From the NCBI RefSeq assembly GCF_024580145.1, contig NZ_JANINI010000004.1, positions 62,001 to 126,000 of the forward strand: a DNA stretch of 64,000 nucleotides. The letters run 5' to 3'. Within the stretch, counting starts at the first letter, position 1. Each line of letters begins with the position of its first letter. This stretch comes from Methyloversatilis sp. XJ19-49 (lineage in GTDB: Bacteria > Pseudomonadota > Gammaproteobacteria > Burkholderiales > Rhodocyclaceae). This document shows, in pieces, positions 10,809 through 19,186 of the stretch. The notes under the pieces were generated by a model that worked only from the letters and a program-made list of their open reading frames with translations, ran no database searches and had not been told where the DNA came from. The translations under genes and the position numbers were made by a program.

Positions 10809-11063
10809 TCAATCCTCGTGTACGTCGAACTGACGGTCAATGTCGCCCATCTTCTTGGCGTAATAGAAGATCAGCGCGATGAAGACGTAGATCGAGCCCT
10901 GCTGTGCAAACCAGAATCCGAGCGGATAGCCGCCCAGCTTGATGCCGTTGAGTGCGTCCGCGAACAGGACGCCGGCGCCGAACGACACCACGAACCAGAC
11001 GATCAGGATCTTGGTGAGCAGGCCCAATGTGGCTTGCCAGTAGCCACTGTTACCTTTTTCCAT
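10809..11063 (-). CDS. DUF4212 sodium/substrate symporter small subunit
   Basis: An 84-aa membrane protein with two helices (TKILIVWFVVSFGAGVLFAD and FWFAQQGSIYVFIALIFYYA), matching the DUF4212 small subunit by length and by the LGGYPLGFWFAQQGSIY region. It is directly upstream of the large subunit with a four-base gap, the standard arrangement for this two-component symporter. GGAGGAGAAACACCC gives a very strong ribosome binding site. Transcription probably starts in the 211-base region up to the response regulator gene. Confidence 0.93.
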   Translation of the reverse strand: MEKGNSGYWQATLGLLTKILIVWFVVSFGAGVLFADALNGIKLGGYPLGFWFAQQGSIYVFIALIFYYAKKMGDIDRQFDVHED

Positions 11064-11274
11064 GGGTGTTTCTCCTCCGATGTTTTTTGAACTACCCGGC
11101 TCCGCGGCTGTTGTGCCGGAGCTTTTCTGACCGTGATGCCGGGCGCCCTTTACTGCTGCGTGCCGGATACTAGGGCGCTTACCTTACGGCAAGCTTATGC
11201 GGTCAATACCGCCGAAATACTACGTGGCGTGTGGGGCGCAGCCCATCGAGGGAGGCGGCCGGACGCCTGCGCGG

Positions 11275-11949
11275 TTATCGTCCGAGGCGGTAGCCGAGGC
11301 CGCGTACGGTCTGGAGTTCGTCGCCCAGCGGCCCGAGTTTCTTGCGCAGGCGGCCGATATAGACATCGACGACATTGGTCAGCGGATCCTTCTGGGCGCC
11401 CCAGATCGCGTTGAGGATGCGTTCCCGGGCGAAGACCTTGCCCTGGTTGGACAGGAAGAGCGCCATGATTTCCCTTTCGCGGGACGTCATGTCGACTTCC
11501 TCACCTTCGATGGAGAGGATGGCCGAGCGGGTGTCGAGTCGCAGCCCCTTGAATTCGAGTACATGCACATCGCCCGCGCCGCGGAAGGCGTTCGCGCGCC
11601 GCACCATGGCCTTGATGCGCGCCACCAGTTCGTCGAAGTTGAAAGGTTTGGGCAGATAGTCGTCGGCCCCGACGTGCAGGCCTTCGATGCGGTCCTTCAT
11701 CGAATCCAGTGCGCTCAGCATCAGCACCGGCATGAAATGGCTGCGCGCGCGCATGCGTCGACAGGTTTCCTGTCCGCTGATGCCGGGCAGCATCAGGTCG
11801 AGCAGCACGATGTCGAAACCGGTCTGTGCCAGCAGTTCGAGCCCGCGCTCGCCGTCGCCGGCACAGGTGACGGTCCAGCCTTCTGATTGCAGGCCGCGCA
11901 CGATGAAGTCCGCGACGCGCGTTTCGTCTTCCACCAGCAATATGTTCAT
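11275..11949 (-). CDS. OmpR/PhoB-type response regulator
   Basis: A 224-aa two-domain regulator. The receiver domain begins MNILLVEDETRVADF, with phospho-acceptor Asp in VLLDLMLPGISG (about residue 51) and Lys in DDYLPKPF. The C-terminal winged helix has TSREREIMALFLSNQGKVF and ends TVRGLGYRLGR, both typical of OmpR/PhoB. The ATG at 11949 overlaps the stop of nothing upstream, but its own first codon overlaps the end of the kinase frame (see next gene), so the order on the minus strand is kinase then regulator. Wait-free reading: the kinase stop at 11946 overlaps this ATG, so kinase translation feeds into the regulator. Confidence 0.93.
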   Translation of the reverse strand: MNILLVEDETRVADFIVRGLQSEGWTVTCAGDGERGLELLAQTGFDIVLLDLMLPGISGQETCRRMRARSHFMPVLMLSALDSMKDRIEGLHVGADDYLPKPFNFDELVARIKAMVRRANAFRGAGDVHVLEFKGLRLDTRSAILSIEGEEVDMTSREREIMALFLSNQGKVFARERILNAIWGAQKDPLTNVVDVYIGRLRKKLGPLGDELQTVRGLGYRLGR

Positions 11950-13538
11950 GCAAGAAACTCCGGCTTCGGCCCGAAGGGCAGGGTGATGTCCACAAGCAGC
12001 CCGCCGCTGGGCGCGTCGCCGAGCGTGATCTGTCCGCAATGGGCGTGGACGATGGATTGAGCGACCGGCAGGCCGAGCCCTGCGCCTTCGCTGTAGCGCG
12101 CGGCAGCATTCGAGCCGCGAAAGAAGCGCATGAATGCAAACTGCTTTTCGTCGTCGGTCATGCCGGGGCCGTCGTCTTCGACCTGCAGCCGGTAACCGTG
12201 GTGAAACTCGGCCAGCCGGACGCGAACGGCCTGGCCGCCGTGGTTGCGTGCGTTCTGCAGCAGTATCAGCAGCACCTGCCTGAGGCGTCCGGGGTCGCCG
12301 ATCATCGGCGCCGGTTCGATCTCCTTGATCACGGTGGTGTCGCGACCGAAGTAGCGCGTCACCTCATCGACGATCGTGCCCAGGTCGATCACCTCCTCCT
12401 TCAAGGCGAGTTCGCCGCTTTCTGCACGCGCCACCAGCAGAAGGTCATCGACCAGTCGAGCCGTGTGGCTGGCCGCGTCGCGGGTACGTTCCAGGGCTTC
12501 GCGGTAGGGCGCCGCACCGGTGTCGTGGCTGCGCAATGCCACATCGGCTTCGCCCTTGATGATGGTCAGCGGCGTACGCAGTTCGTGACTCACGTCGGCG
12601 ATCATCTGCTTGCGGGCTTCTTCGGAACGTTTCAGCTCCCTGAACAGCTGCTCCAGCTGTTCGGTGCGCTGATCGACGACCCGCGTCAGACTCATCTTCT
12701 GCAGTTCGAGCGAGTGGGTCTGCTCGGCCAGCCGCTCGGCCATGACGTCGAACTCAGCACCCAGGCTCGAAATCTCGTCGCGGCCCTTCAATTCGACACG
12801 GGTATGGATATCGCCTTCGGCGAACCGCCTCACCCCTTCGGCCAGCCGCTCCACGGGCTCGGTGATCAGCCGCTTGAATCGGTGGGCGCCATAAACGGCC
12901 GTACCCAGCGCAGTGAGCGCGCACAGCACGACGAGCGACTGTTGCAATTGCACTTGTCGATGGGCCGCTTCCCGCGCGCGCAGCACCTCAGCAGATTCGC
13001 CTGCTATCACATCGCGAATCAACTGACTGAAACCGAGGTCGATATCCGCATTGAGGATGCGCGACACCTCACTCCAGTTCGTGCGCAGGTTGCCGCTCAC
13101 CCGGCGTTCGGCGAGCTTCTCCAGCGATGCGGTCAGGTGATTGACCCTTGTCTCGATCTCCGCAAGCTTCTCCAGTTCCGTGTGCTCATCGTTCTGCCGC
13201 GCCTGCAGGAATTTCATTTCGGCGCGAATCGCGGTTCGCGCCCGTTCAATATCCTGTTGAATCGAACGACTCAATAGCCGTGTTTCAGCCGATATATCCT
13301 GATTGCCGATCAGCAATGCGTCGCCGAATTGCTTGAACAATTGATAGGTGTGGCTCTCGATCAGCAGAAAATCGTCCAGAACCTGATGAGAAAGAGTCAG
13401 TCGCTGAATGTGATAATTGCTCTTCTGAATGCTCCACGCGGCCAGCATCGAGCTGCCGGTGCTGAGAATGATGAAGATCAGGAAGTAGATCCTGATGCGG
13501 GATACCAGCGTCAATTCGCAATGCTCCGAATGTTTCAT
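11946..13538 (-). CDS. Membrane histidine kinase
   Basis: A 530-aa sensor kinase. An N-terminal helix (YFLIFIILSTGSSMLAAWSI), a periplasmic helical sensor of about 150 residues, a second helix (SLVVLCALTALGTAVYGAHR), HAMP (RFAEGDIHTRVELKGRDEIS), H-box VSHELRTPLTIIKGEADVAL, N-box LLQNARNHGG, and G-boxes DDGPGMTDDE and GAGLGLPVAQ are visible. Its stop codon overlaps the ATG of the OmpR-type regulator (ATGA). The start is uncertain: ATG 13538 (MKHSEH) is preferred, ATG 13577 is possible, and neither has a strong leader. The ligand is unknown. Confidence 0.92.
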   Translation of the reverse strand: MKHSEHCELTLVSRIRIYFLIFIILSTGSSMLAAWSIQKSNYHIQRLTLSHQVLDDFLLIESHTYQLFKQFGDALLIGNQDISAETRLLSRSIQQDIERARTAIRAEMKFLQARQNDEHTELEKLAEIETRVNHLTASLEKLAERRVSGNLRTNWSEVSRILNADIDLGFSQLIRDVIAGESAEVLRAREAAHRQVQLQQSLVVLCALTALGTAVYGAHRFKRLITEPVERLAEGVRRFAEGDIHTRVELKGRDEISSLGAEFDVMAERLAEQTHSLELQKMSLTRVVDQRTEQLEQLFRELKRSEEARKQMIADVSHELRTPLTIIKGEADVALRSHDTGAAPYREALERTRDAASHTARLVDDLLLVARAESGELALKEEVIDLGTIVDEVTRYFGRDTTVIKEIEPAPMIGDPGRLRQVLLILLQNARNHGGQAVRVRLAEFHHGYRLQVEDDGPGMTDDEKQFAFMRFFRGSNAAARYSEGAGLGLPVAQSIVHAHCGQITLGDAPSGGLLVDITLPFGPKPEFLA

Positions 13539-14031
13539 GCCAGCCCGAATGGCCGGGTCTGCACTTCTGCGGATCATCCAGATTTCTGTAGGACAGTCCG
13601 CAATCCCTTTTCCAGTGAAGCTATCGCCAGCTTGGCATCGGCTCGGTCAAAGCGTATGTAGGACTGCGCTGACAGGTGTGTAGCCCGGAACGGACAAGCT
13701 CGATGAGCCCCGTATCAAGCCATTCTTCAGTTCTGAAGAATTCGGGAATTATTCCCGAATAAACCGCTTTGAACGAATGTTCTAAGCCGTGTATTCGATC
13801 TCGGCCGGCACGGCCATCCGGGCGCAAGGAACTTCATTTTTGTGAAATTCGAGGTGTGAATTCAGAAAGCCAGCCCGCAGTGTGAATTATTTCCGAAATT
13901 TATATTTCTTTCATGATCGGGTCAGGTCCCGTTAATTTTCGCTACAGTCGCCCGACAGATCGCTTCTCCAGAATGAGTCTTGTCAAGTACTGCGAAGGCA
14001 TTTGCCGGCAGTCATTTCCTGGAGAGCGACA
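13539..14031. other. Intergenic region between kinase and DUF1611 operon
   Basis: About 490 bases without a supported gene. It holds the promoters of two divergent units, an AT-rich stretch near 13830-13910, and the two adjacent palindromes listed separately. TCCTGGAGAGCGACA precedes the DUF1611 ATG. Confidence 0.6.
13722..13760. promoter_or_regulatory. Two abutting perfect palindromes, operator candidate
   Basis: ATTCTTCAG-TT-CTGAAGAAT (13722-13741) is immediately followed by, and shares two bases with, ATTCGGGAA-TTA-TTCCCGAAT (13740-13760). Both have perfect 9-base arms and centre spacing of about 19 bases. They lie in the divergent region between the kinase and the DUF1611 operon, as expected for a dimeric regulator or paired sites. 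No known consensus is recognised. Confidence 0.5.
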
Positions 14032-15099
14032 ATGCAAATCATCGATATCACAGCTGGAACGATTCCGTCTGGCACAAAATGGGCCTTCACCACCCGCCGC
14101 GTCAATCTTGCCGACGTCGCCGGCCTGTCGAAGAACTTCGACGCCGCGATGCCGGGTGATCTGGTGCTCGGGCGCATCACGCAGATTGGACAGCACAAGA
14201 ACATCCATCTGGCGCGTGGCCGGGCGTCACAGACCCATGTCGGCGACCATGTCGTGATGGTCTTGGGTGATCGCTACGCGCCAGACCAGTTCGAGGGATT
14301 TGCGGAGATCAACCCCGCTGGCTGCGATGTGGTCGCTGCCGGCGGCATCATCGGGCGCGTGGTGCAGGCGCACGACCGCATGTCGGCGCCCACGCGCATT
14401 GCACCGCTCGGCCTGCTGACGGACAGCGAGGGCGACGTGATCAACGTGGTGTCCTACCAGCTGCCGCGCGCCTTCATTCCCGACGATGTGACCGTGCTGG
14501 GGGTATTCGGCACTTCGATGAATGCCGGCAAGACCACCGCGGCCGCAGCCTTGGCGCACGGACTGTTGCGCGGCGGCCACGCCGTGGCGGCCGTGAAGGC
14601 GACCGGCACCGGCGCCATCGCCGACTACAACACCTTTGCCGATGCGGGCGTGCCGATACTCGACTTCACCGACGCCGGCATGGCCACGACCTACCGCATG
14701 CCACTCGAGCGCATCGAGTGTGCATTCGAGACACTGGTCGGTACCGCCGCGCTGCGCGGCGCCCGCGTGGTCGTGGTGGAGTTCGCCGACGGCGTGTTCC
14801 AGAAGGAAACCCATGCCGTGCTGGCGGGCTCGACCATCCGCGAACGCATCGATGGCTTCGTGTTCGCAGCGGGCGATGCGGCGGGCGCCGTCGGCGGCGT
14901 GCTGACGGCGCGTACGCTCGGCATCGAGCCCTTCCTGCTGTCCGGCCTGCTGTCATGTTCGCCGCTGGGCAAGCGTGAAGCGCAGGCGGCGCTGGGTATC
15001 CCCATCCTGACGCGCGCGCAGTTGCTCGATCCGAAGGTGGTGAGCAGCGTCGTGGCGTCGCGTCTGCGCCAGCCGGTCAGCCAGCGGAGCGCCGCATGA
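14032..15099 (+). CDS. DUF1611 family P-loop protein
   Basis: A 355-aa protein of the DUF1611 family, which combines an N-terminal Rossmann-like domain with a C-terminal P-loop NTPase fold. The Walker A motif is GTSMNAGKTTAAAALAHGL (about residues 161-179); the usual downstream acidic motif is VVVVEFADGVFQKET. Some DUF1611 members take part in D-amino-acid (D-Glu) metabolism, but that role cannot be assigned here. It is the first gene of an operon with an ABC exporter, a hydrolase and a porin. ATG 14032 has GGAGAG nine bases upstream. It stops at 15099, with an ATGA at 15096 opening only a 16-codon frame. Confidence 0.85.
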   Translation: MQIIDITAGTIPSGTKWAFTTRRVNLADVAGLSKNFDAAMPGDLVLGRITQIGQHKNIHLARGRASQTHVGDHVVMVLGDRYAPDQFEGFAEINPAGCDVVAAGGIIGRVVQAHDRMSAPTRIAPLGLLTDSEGDVINVVSYQLPRAFIPDDVTVLGVFGTSMNAGKTTAAAALAHGLLRGGHAVAAVKATGTGAIADYNTFADAGVPILDFTDAGMATTYRMPLERIECAFETLVGTAALRGARVVVVEFADGVFQKETHAVLAGSTIRERIDGFVFAAGDAAGAVGGVLTARTLGIEPFLLSGLLSCSPLGKREAQAALGIPILTRAQLLDPKVVSSVVASRLRQPVSQRSAA

Positions 15100-15142
15100 A
15101 GCCGGCCCGCACATGCGGGACAGCGCCGTGGCGGGAATTGCC

Positions 15143-16840
15143 ATGAGCCTGCCGCGCGTCATTTCCGGTCGCCGGCGTGCTCGCTTCGCGCTGTTGCTGG
15201 CCAACGGGGTCGGCGAGGCAATCGCCGCAGTGGCTACCGCGCTGCTGGTACGCGAGGTGTTTGATCGCGCGGTGGTCGTCGGTGCCGGCGCGGCGCTGCA
15301 CGACGGCCTGCTGCGGGTCGGCGCGCTGTGTGGCGTGCTCGCCGCCAGCGCGTGGCTGCGCTGGCGCAGCCACGTCGATGCAGAGCATCTTGGCCAGTCC
15401 TATGTGCATGCGGTGCGGATGCGGCTGTTCCAGCATGTCACGTCCATCGGTGCAGCCGGCGCGCGCCGGATGAGCCGCGGCGCGCTGCTGCTGCGCTTTG
15501 TCGGTGACCTCACCGCGACGCGCAACTGGGTCAGCCTCGGGCTGGCGCGATTGAGCGTGAGCGGTCTGGCGACCGTGCTGGCGCTGGCCGCACTGGTGGC
15601 GATTGAACCGGTGATTGCGGTGGCTGTGGGCTGCGCGGTCAGCGCGTCGATGCTGCTCGCGCTGGCCATCGGTCCGCGACTGCGTGTGCGCACCCGCGAG
15701 GCGCGCTATCAGAGGGGGCGCATTGCAGCGTTGATCAGCGATCGCATCGCCAACCTCGGCGTTGTCGAGGCATTCGGCCAGGAAGCACGCGAGTCGCGTC
15801 GGGTACGCGAGGTCAGCCGCGACCTGAAGGCCGCGATGCTCCGGCGCGCGCGCGTGGTCGGCCTGCTGCGCGCCGTGTCCGACGCGGGCGCCGCGCTGGC
15901 CAGCCTGTGCGCGCTCGCCGTCGGTGCGGTGCAGGTGGCGGCGGGTCATGCAACACCGGGTACTGTGGTCGCCGCCATGGTGGTGGCCGGTCTGCTGGCG
16001 CCGCGACTTAATGATCTGGGTCGTGTATTCGAGTATTGGAATGCGGCACTGGTCGCACGCGAAAAGCAGCTTGAAGTGCTTGCCCTGCTGCCCGCCGGCC
16101 GCAGCGTTGTACGACGCGGCAATGCGCCGCTGACACAGCGGCCGGCTCGCCTGAAGATGACGGCGGTCAGCTATGGCGTGCTCTTCAGTGGTGTCGATCT
16201 GAACATCGGGCCGCGTGAACGCATCGCTGTCATCGGGGCCAATGGTTCGGGCAAGTCCACCTTGCTGCGACTGATGGCCGGGCTGGTCGAACCGGACAGC
16301 GGCACCGTCTGTCTGGGTGGGCAGGATCTGAGCCGAAGTGCGTGGCCCGATCTGCGCAGCACCTTTGCCCTTGTCACGCCCGAGCTGTCGCTGCTGCGCG
16401 GCTCGCTGCGACTCAATCTGGTCTATGGCGCGCCGGGCGTCGACGCCGCGCAGCTGCAGCAGGTGATCGAGCTGTGCCAGCTCGACGCGCTGATTGCCCG
16501 GCTGCCCGGCGGGCTGGAGGCGCGACTGTCCGAAGGCGGGCAGGGTCTGTCGACCGGCGAGCGCGCGCGCATCGCCATCGCACGTGCGCTGCTGGTGCGC
16601 CCGCGCTTCCTGCTGCTGGATGAAGCCGAGGCGAACCTTGACCGACCCGCACGCGAGGCGCTCGACCGTGTGATCGATACCTTCGAGGGCAGCGTGATCC
16701 ATGTGACGCACGACCCGGCGCGACTCGCCCGCGCTGATCGCGTACTGGCGCTGCGCGCGTGCAGGCTCGACACGCTGACACCGGAAGAGGCGCTGATCCG
16801 TCTGCAACTGTCGTCGCCGCGCGCGCTGAGGCTGCTGTGA
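15143..16840 (+). CDS. ABC transporter, fused permease and ATPase
   Basis: A 565-aa half-transporter of the type I exporter fold. The N-terminal membrane domain spans about residues 10-290 with weakly predicted helices rich in Ala and Leu, followed by an ATPase domain with Walker A GANGSGKST, signature LSTGERARIAIARAL, Walker B FLLLDEAEANLD and switch His in VIHVTHDPARL. It would act as a homodimer in the inner membrane. The chosen ATG (15143) overlaps the stop of a 16-codon frame starting at 15096; the ATG at 15113 is an alternative. Its stop overlaps the start of the hydrolase (TGATG). The exported substrate is unknown. Confidence 0.85.
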   Translation: MSLPRVISGRRRARFALLLANGVGEAIAAVATALLVREVFDRAVVVGAGAALHDGLLRVGALCGVLAASAWLRWRSHVDAEHLGQSYVHAVRMRLFQHVTSIGAAGARRMSRGALLLRFVGDLTATRNWVSLGLARLSVSGLATVLALAALVAIEPVIAVAVGCAVSASMLLALAIGPRLRVRTREARYQRGRIAALISDRIANLGVVEAFGQEARESRRVREVSRDLKAAMLRRARVVGLLRAVSDAGAALASLCALAVGAVQVAAGHATPGTVVAAMVVAGLLAPRLNDLGRVFEYWNAALVAREKQLEVLALLPAGRSVVRRGNAPLTQRPARLKMTAVSYGVLFSGVDLNIGPRERIAVIGANGSGKSTLLRLMAGLVEPDSGTVCLGGQDLSRSAWPDLRSTFALVTPELSLLRGSLRLNLVYGAPGVDAAQLQQVIELCQLDALIARLPGGLEARLSEGGQGLSTGERARIAIARALLVRPRFLLLDEAEANLDRPAREALDRVIDTFEGSVIHVTHDPARLARADRVLALRACRLDTLTPEEALIRLQLSSPRALRLL

Positions 16841-17889
16841 TGAGATCGCCACCCGTCAACACATCCACTGCACGCGTGATTTCGTTGCCGCGCCCGGCGC
16901 GCATCGCCCTTGCCCCTGGAGCTCCCATGTTTTTTGAATCCTCCCCGGTCGACATGTCGTCGGCCCGGCGCGATGCCGATCGTCAGCGGCACTGCCTGCC
17001 CGCATCGCGCGTGCTGCGCATGACGCTGCCCGGCGCGCATCGCCAGACCTATTTTCTCTACCTGCCGGTCAATGTCAGCCCGACCGCACCGGTGTTCGTC
17101 ACGGTGCACGGCATTTCGCGCAACGCACGCGAGCACGCGGAGCGCTTTGCTCCGTTCGCCGAACGTCATGGCGTTGTTCTGGTGGCGCCGCGCTTCGGCC
17201 GCAAGCGCTTCCCGCGCTATCAGCGGCTGACGCCGGACGCACGCGGGCATGCGCCCGACGCGCTGCTCGACGCCATCGTTGACGATGTGCGACGTCTTCT
17301 TGGCCTGCTGCACCGCCCCATCCACTTGTTCGGTTTTTCCGGCGGCGGGCAATTCGCGCATCGCTACGCGATGATTCATCCGGCGCGCGTAGCGCGCGTC
17401 GTGGTCGGTGCTGCAGGCTGGTACACCTTTCCGGATCAAGGCGTGCGCTATCCGCGTGGTCTGGCCGAGTCAGCAGGCGGCGCGGTGCACATCGCCGCCC
17501 CGGATTTCCTGCGCATCCCGATGGCGGTGGTTGTGGGCAACGAAGACACGGTGCGCGACGCCGCGCTCAACCTGTCACCGCGCATCGACCGTCAGCAGGG
17601 CGTCGACCGTCGCGAACGCGGCTGGCGCTGGATAGGTGCCATGCGACACGCGGCGCGCGAGCGAAGTCTTGCCACGCCTTACGGCTACTCGGTACTGCCC
17701 GGTGTCGGGCACGATTTCACGCGCGCCATGACCGAAGGTGGTCTCGGTGCAGCCGTGTTCCGCTTCCTGTTTGGCGAGCAGGGCGAATGCACCGTCCATG
17801 GGGTTTCGTGTCCATCGGGTTCATCCGGCGTGTTGCCAGCGGCGGCGCAGACTGCCTTTCCCTGGCGTACCGACCGGGATTGCGCATGA
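16840..17889 (+). CDS. Alpha/beta hydrolase
   Basis: A 349-aa serine hydrolase with similarity to dienelactone-hydrolase or PHB-depolymerase-like esterases. The oxyanion region is VTVHGISRNARE, the nucleophile elbow is LFGFSGGGQFAH, and the catalytic His is likely in VLPGVGHDFTRAM. The N-terminus is uncertain: ATG 16840 overlaps the ABC stop (TGATG), while ATG 16927 (MFFESSP) has GGAG upstream and may be the true start. No clear signal peptide is visible from either start. Its end overlaps the porin start (ATGA). Within the operon it could process the transported compound, an inference. Confidence 0.82.
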   Translation: MRSPPVNTSTARVISLPRPARIALAPGAPMFFESSPVDMSSARRDADRQRHCLPASRVLRMTLPGAHRQTYFLYLPVNVSPTAPVFVTVHGISRNAREHAERFAPFAERHGVVLVAPRFGRKRFPRYQRLTPDARGHAPDALLDAIVDDVRRLLGLLHRPIHLFGFSGGGQFAHRYAMIHPARVARVVVGAAGWYTFPDQGVRYPRGLAESAGGAVHIAAPDFLRIPMAVVVGNEDTVRDAALNLSPRIDRQQGVDRRERGWRWIGAMRHAARERSLATPYGYSVLPGVGHDFTRAMTEGGLGAAVFRFLFGEQGECTVHGVSCPSGSSGVLPAAAQTAFPWRTDRDCA

Positions 17890-19070
17890 ACGCCGGCACG
17901 ATGATCCGCTGGCTCATGTTCGCCGCCTGTATCGGTCTGATCTGCCTGCGCCCGGACGAGGCCCGTGCGCGTGACGACGGGTTGGCGATCGAATCGGCCG
18001 ATGAGCGTTTCGGTGTGCGCGTCGGTGGCCGCGTGCACGCGGACTACGCGCATGTGGACAGTGACCGTGAGCCGGATGACCGCAGCGGCGGCGAGTGGCG
18101 GCGCGCCCGCCTGTTCATCGCCGGCCGGCTGTTCCGTGATGTGCGCTTCCGCTACGAGCACGATTTCACGTCGGACCAGAACGCGCAGATCAAGGACGCC
18201 TACATCGGCTACTACGGTTTCGAGCGGGTGCGCCTGCGCATCGGCAATCTGGTGGAACCGGTCAGTCTTGAGCAGATGACCGGCTCGAACGCTACAGTGT
18301 TCATGGAGCGTGCGCTGCCGAATGCACTGGTGCGCGGCTATTCGCTGGGTGTGCTCGGCGAGACCTGGCGCGAGGCTGCCGGTGCGGACTGGTACGCCGC
18401 TGCGGGCGTGTTCGAGGGCCGTGTGCAGGGCCGCGAGCACGGCGAAAGTCAGGGCTGGGCGCTGGCGGGGCGCGTCGTGTGGTCGGCGCAGCTCGACCGT
18501 GGAAGCCGCTTGCATGTCGGTCTGTCGGCCGAACACCGCACGCCGCCCGGTGATGACCGTGTCCGCTTCGGCGCGCTGCCTGAAGTGCACCTGGCGACGC
18601 GACGGCTGCTGTCCACCGGAACCTTGAGCGACGTCGATCGCAGCGTGACCGCCGGGCTCGAACTGGCGCTCACCCATGGCCCGCTGCTGCTGCAAGGCGA
18701 GTATCTGCAGACGTCGGTGGCGCGCCATGGGCGCGAAGACGTGCGTTTTCAGGGTGGCTATCTGCTCGCTGCCTGGCTGATCAACGGCACCCGCCGCGGC
18801 TACAACCCGCGCAGTGCCACCTTCGACCCGATACGCGCGAGCGGTCGCTGGGGTACCTGGGAGGTGGCGGCACGCTACAGCGTGCTGGACCTCCAGGACG
18901 GACCGATCACCGGCGGCGAAGAGCGCAACTGGACGCTCGGGCTCAATGTTCATGTCAATGACCACCTCCGTCTGATGGCAAACTGGGTCGAGGCCGAGGC
19001 AGTACCTGCCAGCAGCGGGCGCGATGCGCGCCTCTCTGCACTTCAGGCGCGTGTGCAGATTCAGTTCTGA
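17886..19070 (+). CDS. OprP/OprO-like outer-membrane porin
   Basis: A 394-aa protein with a signal peptide (MIRWLMFAACIGLICLRPDEARA) and alternating beta-strand pattern through to a C-terminal strand ending in Phe (ARVQIQF), typical of outer-membrane beta-barrels. The sequence motifs RRARLFIAGRLFRDVRFRYE, IKDAYIGYYGFERVRLRIGN and GSNATVFMERALPN are characteristic of the phosphate-selective porin family. The ATG at 17886 overlaps the hydrolase stop. It is the last gene of the DUF1611 operon and may provide an outer-membrane route for the substrate handled by the exporter. Confidence 0.88.
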   Translation: MNAGTMIRWLMFAACIGLICLRPDEARARDDGLAIESADERFGVRVGGRVHADYAHVDSDREPDDRSGGEWRRARLFIAGRLFRDVRFRYEHDFTSDQNAQIKDAYIGYYGFERVRLRIGNLVEPVSLEQMTGSNATVFMERALPNALVRGYSLGVLGETWREAAGADWYAAAGVFEGRVQGREHGESQGWALAGRVVWSAQLDRGSRLHVGLSAEHRTPPGDDRVRFGALPEVHLATRRLLSTGTLSDVDRSVTAGLELALTHGPLLLQGEYLQTSVARHGREDVRFQGGYLLAAWLINGTRRGYNPRSATFDPIRASGRWGTWEVAARYSVLDLQDGPITGGEERNWTLGLNVHVNDHLRLMANWVEAEAVPASSGRDARLSALQARVQIQF

Positions 19071-19186
19071 GGCGCAGCCTGCGGGCGGTTTCGTGTTAAA
19101 CCATGCAGCAGAGCGTCGGCGCGGCAGACATTCCGCTGTTCGGCCGCGCGGGCGTCCCGAAGCCACCCTGCACGGATCACTGCTGC

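Noticed and set aside
9002-10882. 626-codon plus-strand open frame opposite the symporter
   Set aside because: His/Arg/Asp-rich shadow of the symporter, which has clear membrane helices and motifs.
15077-16852. 591-codon minus-strand frame opposite the ABC gene
   Set aside because: Low-complexity shadow; the plus strand has Walker and signature motifs.
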